Positions 62,341 to 64,000 of a stretch of 64,000 nucleotides of DNA are shown here, in pieces. The stretch is from the NCBI RefSeq assembly GCF_019430945.1, contig NZ_JAHYCB010000004.1, forward strand, positions 186,001-250,000, given 5' to 3'. The notes below the pieces were generated by a model. The model did no database searches. It had not been told where the DNA came from and saw nothing but the letters and a program-made list of their open reading frames with translations. The translations under genes and the position numbers were made by a program. The stretch is from Neorhizobium populisoli. GTDB lineage: Bacteria; Pseudomonadota; Alphaproteobacteria; Rhizobiales; Rhizobiaceae. How positions within the stretch are numbered: the stretch's first letter is position 1; every line of letters begins with the position of its first letter.

Positions 62341-64000
62341 TTATGCACTTCTTCTCTTGATCAGCGTCACGGGTGTGAACTCCACCCGGGCGACGGCATC
62401 CGGCTCGGACATGCGGCTGGTCAACAGGTCGATAACCTGTTCGGCCTGCACGTCGCAGGGCTGTACGAATGTGGTGAGGTCGTAGGCGCTCCAGCTTGCC
62501 TGGGGGATGTCGTCATGGCCGATGACCTTGACCGATCCATAAGCCTTGCCGGCTTTGGCAAGGCCATCGAGCACGCCGCAGGCCATGTAGTCGTTGACGG
62601 AAAAGACGCCGTCTATGCCCATCTCCGCAAGCGTCATGGCTGAGTCGTGACCGTGCACATAGTCGTTGATGGCAACCGGGATGACGGAATGTTCGATGCC
62701 GAGCGTCTGACAGCGGGCCTGAAAGGCTTCGGCACGTCGGCGTGACGAATAGGAAACCGCGGCACCGGCGATGACGGCGAGTTTCTTGGCGCCGGATTCG
62801 AGCAGATGGTCGACGGCCAGGTATCCGGACATCCGGTCGTCGGAAACGACGCGGTCGACAAACGGAAAATCCTCGCCCTTGTTGACCAGCACGACCGGCA
62901 CGCCTTCCGCTGCGCATTCCTCGAAAATATAGGAGGGTGGCGCGTCCGAGGTGATGATCACGCCGGAAACCGCGTAATGCAGCAATTGTCCGATGACCGT
63001 CGCGCTATCCGCCTCCTTGGAGGTCGGCAGCAGGATCGGCCGGTAATTGCGGGCGATCAGAGCGCGGGCGAGGTGGTCGAGCTGCTGGGTGCGGAACGGG
63101 TTGTCGAGACCGGCGGCGACGAGACCGACGAAATCGGAGCGCTTGTTGGTGAGGCTGCGGGCGAGATAGTTCACCCGGTAACCGAGTTCCTTGGCGGCCT
63201 GATAGACCTTCTGGCGCGTCTTTTCCGAAACGCTGGCATCCGGCGTGAAAGCGCGGGACACGGCGGCGCGGGAAACGCCGGCGGCGCGGGCGACGTCGAA
63301 GGAGGTGACGCGGCGCTGTTCGCGGGAGCCATTGCCTTCCTTTTGGCGCATCAGGTCCGGCAGGTCGGTGCAGATGCCGAGGACCGGCAGGACCATGATG
63401 TCCTTCAGCACATCCGGCCGTTCTTCATGCCAGAGCACGATTTCCTTGCCGTCAGCGAAGGCGCGCTCCATCAGCTCGCCGGTAACAAATTCCTGCGGCG
63501 TGTCGCTCGCCTTTTCCCAGCAGAGATGCAGCACATCGGCGCCGGATTCCTCGCCGAGCCTGTGTGGATCATGGGCGACGCGGATCAAGACGGAAAGCGG
63601 ATAATCGCAGCCCATGTCGCGCAATTCGCGCACCTGAGCTGTGTCGAAGGAGCCGAGACAGGCGAAGCGCTGTTCCATGTCTTGCAGATGCTGCCAGCAG
63701 AGCGGACCGGTGCCCGGACGCTTCAGTTCGACATAAAGCCCGCAGCCTGTTTCGCGGCCGAGCGCCGCGACTTCTTCGAAGCTCGGCACGTCCGGCACCG
63801 TAGCGCGCAGTTCCGCGAAGGTCATTTTTGAGATGTGGATGTCCTGCTGGAAGACCCGCAGCAAGTGATCGTCGTGAGACACCACGACCACGCCATCCGA
63901 GGTCATCTGGGTGTCCAGCTCCCACATTTCGGCGCCGAGTTCGGCAGCGCGGCGGAAGGAGGCGAGGGTGTTTTCCCGCTCGTGGCCGCTGGCACCGCGG
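62341..64000 (-). CDS. GDPD-LacI fusion: glycerophosphodiester phosphodiesterase joined to a LacI-family regulator (5' end outside window)
   Basis: The frame is open without a stop from the right edge to 62341, about 552 residues. The N-terminal part is a full GDPD domain: RGASGHERENTLASFRRAAE at the edge, then WELDTQMTSDGVVVVSHDD, YVELKRPG, and a normal GDPD ending (LGICTDLPDLM). After a short linker (RQKEGNGSREQRR, near 63327) a LacI protein begins: TSFDVARAAGVSRAAVSRAF, LARSLTNKRSDFVGLV, and a complete sugar-binding domain to the end. I know of no standard protein of this form. It could be a sensor that hydrolyses or binds a phosphodiester and represses or activates the IMPase. A sequencing error or lost stop is an alternative. 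Confidence 0.85.
   Translation of the reverse strand, partial: RGASGHERENTLASFRRAAELGAEMWELDTQMTSDGVVVVSHDDHLLRVFQQDIHISKMTFAELRATVPDVPSFEEVAALGRETGCGLYVELKRPGTGPLCWQHLQDMEQRFACLGSFDTAQVRELRDMGCDYPLSVLIRVAHDPHRLGEESGADVLHLCWEKASDTPQEFVTGELMERAFADGKEIVLWHEERPDVLKDIMVLPVLGICTDLPDLMRQKEGNGSREQRRVTSFDVARAAGVSRAAVSRAFTPDASVSEKTRQKVYQAAKELGYRVNYLARSLTNKRSDFVGLVAAGLDNPFRTQQLDHLARALIARNYRPILLPTSKEADSATVIGQLLHYAVSGVIITSDAPPSYIFEECAAEGVPVVLVNKGEDFPFVDRVVSDDRMSGYLAVDHLLESGAKKLAVIAGAAVSYSSRRRAEAFQARCQTLGIEHSVIPVAINDYVHGHDSAMTLAEMGIDGVFSVNDYMACGVLDGLAKAGKAYGSVKVIGHDDIPQASWSAYDLTTFVQPCDVQAEQVIDLLTSRMSEPDAVARVEFTPVTLIKRRSA

Noticed and set aside
1-64000. CRISPR arrays, tRNA or rRNA genes, complete insertion sequences
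   Set aside because: No regularly spaced direct repeats, cloverleaf-type sequences, rRNA segments or transposase genes were seen on reading both strands.

Overview
The window looks like part of a GC-rich alphaproteobacterial genome of the Rhizobiaceae type (Rhizobium/Agrobacterium relatives). The reasons are a RepA/RepB-type partition pair, a PcaR/PcaIJF beta-ketoadipate set, several branched-chain amino-acid-type (Liv/HAAT) and sugar ABC operons, and at least five copies of a RIME-like hairpin repeat in intergenic DNA. I saw no rRNA, tRNA, CRISPR array or complete insertion sequence. No database search was possible; family names come from recognised motifs.

Layout. 1-8296 (minus strand): a livHMGF-type ABC operon (livF runs off the left edge) with two paralogous substrate-binding proteins, which flank a LysR regulator carrying two HTH domains and a small P-loop kinase. 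8778-11170 (minus): repB and repA without repC. 11590-13710: periplasmic tail-specific protease Prc. 13711-14487: a long non-coding, hairpin-rich stretch. 14488-23596: a type VI secretion effector module of VgrG, a DUF2169 protein, a PAAR-like protein, a 1530-residue RHS protein with a nuclease-like tip, and a SUKH-type immunity protein. 23733-27461: an IclR-family PcaR divergent from pcaIJF, with a perfect 12-bp inverted-repeat operator. 27528-35472 (minus): an amide-utilisation operon (amiC-like sensor, ANTAR antiterminator, peptide-type ABC transporter, acetamidase/formamidase) whose leader carries a promoter, an intrinsic terminator and a competing hairpin. 35694-44656: a LacI-regulated divergent locus with a GH38-like DUF5054 protein on one side and a sugar ABC transporter plus a PHP-domain metallohydrolase on the other. 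44770-51413: mixed housekeeping genes (truncated haemoglobin, RecX, L,D-transpeptidase, GAF-GGDEF-PilZ-like protein, two small unknowns, S10 peptidase, MYG1 homologue). 51417-60270: an AraC regulator next to a second Liv-type transporter with an aldehyde dehydrogenase, an SDR and a dihydroxyacetophenone-dioxygenase-like cupin, probably one catabolic operon. 60556-64000: a secreted unknown protein, an inositol-monophosphatase-family protein, and a GDPD-LacI fusion that runs off the right edge.

Most of the window is therefore accessory uptake and catabolism: a solute receptor, a transporter, enzymes and a local regulator packed together, often with 1-4 nt gene overlaps. The observations most worth following up are the ANTAR leader upstream of amiC, the GDPD-LacI fusion, the RHS/SUKH module with its structured upstream region, and the tandem-HTH LysR protein.
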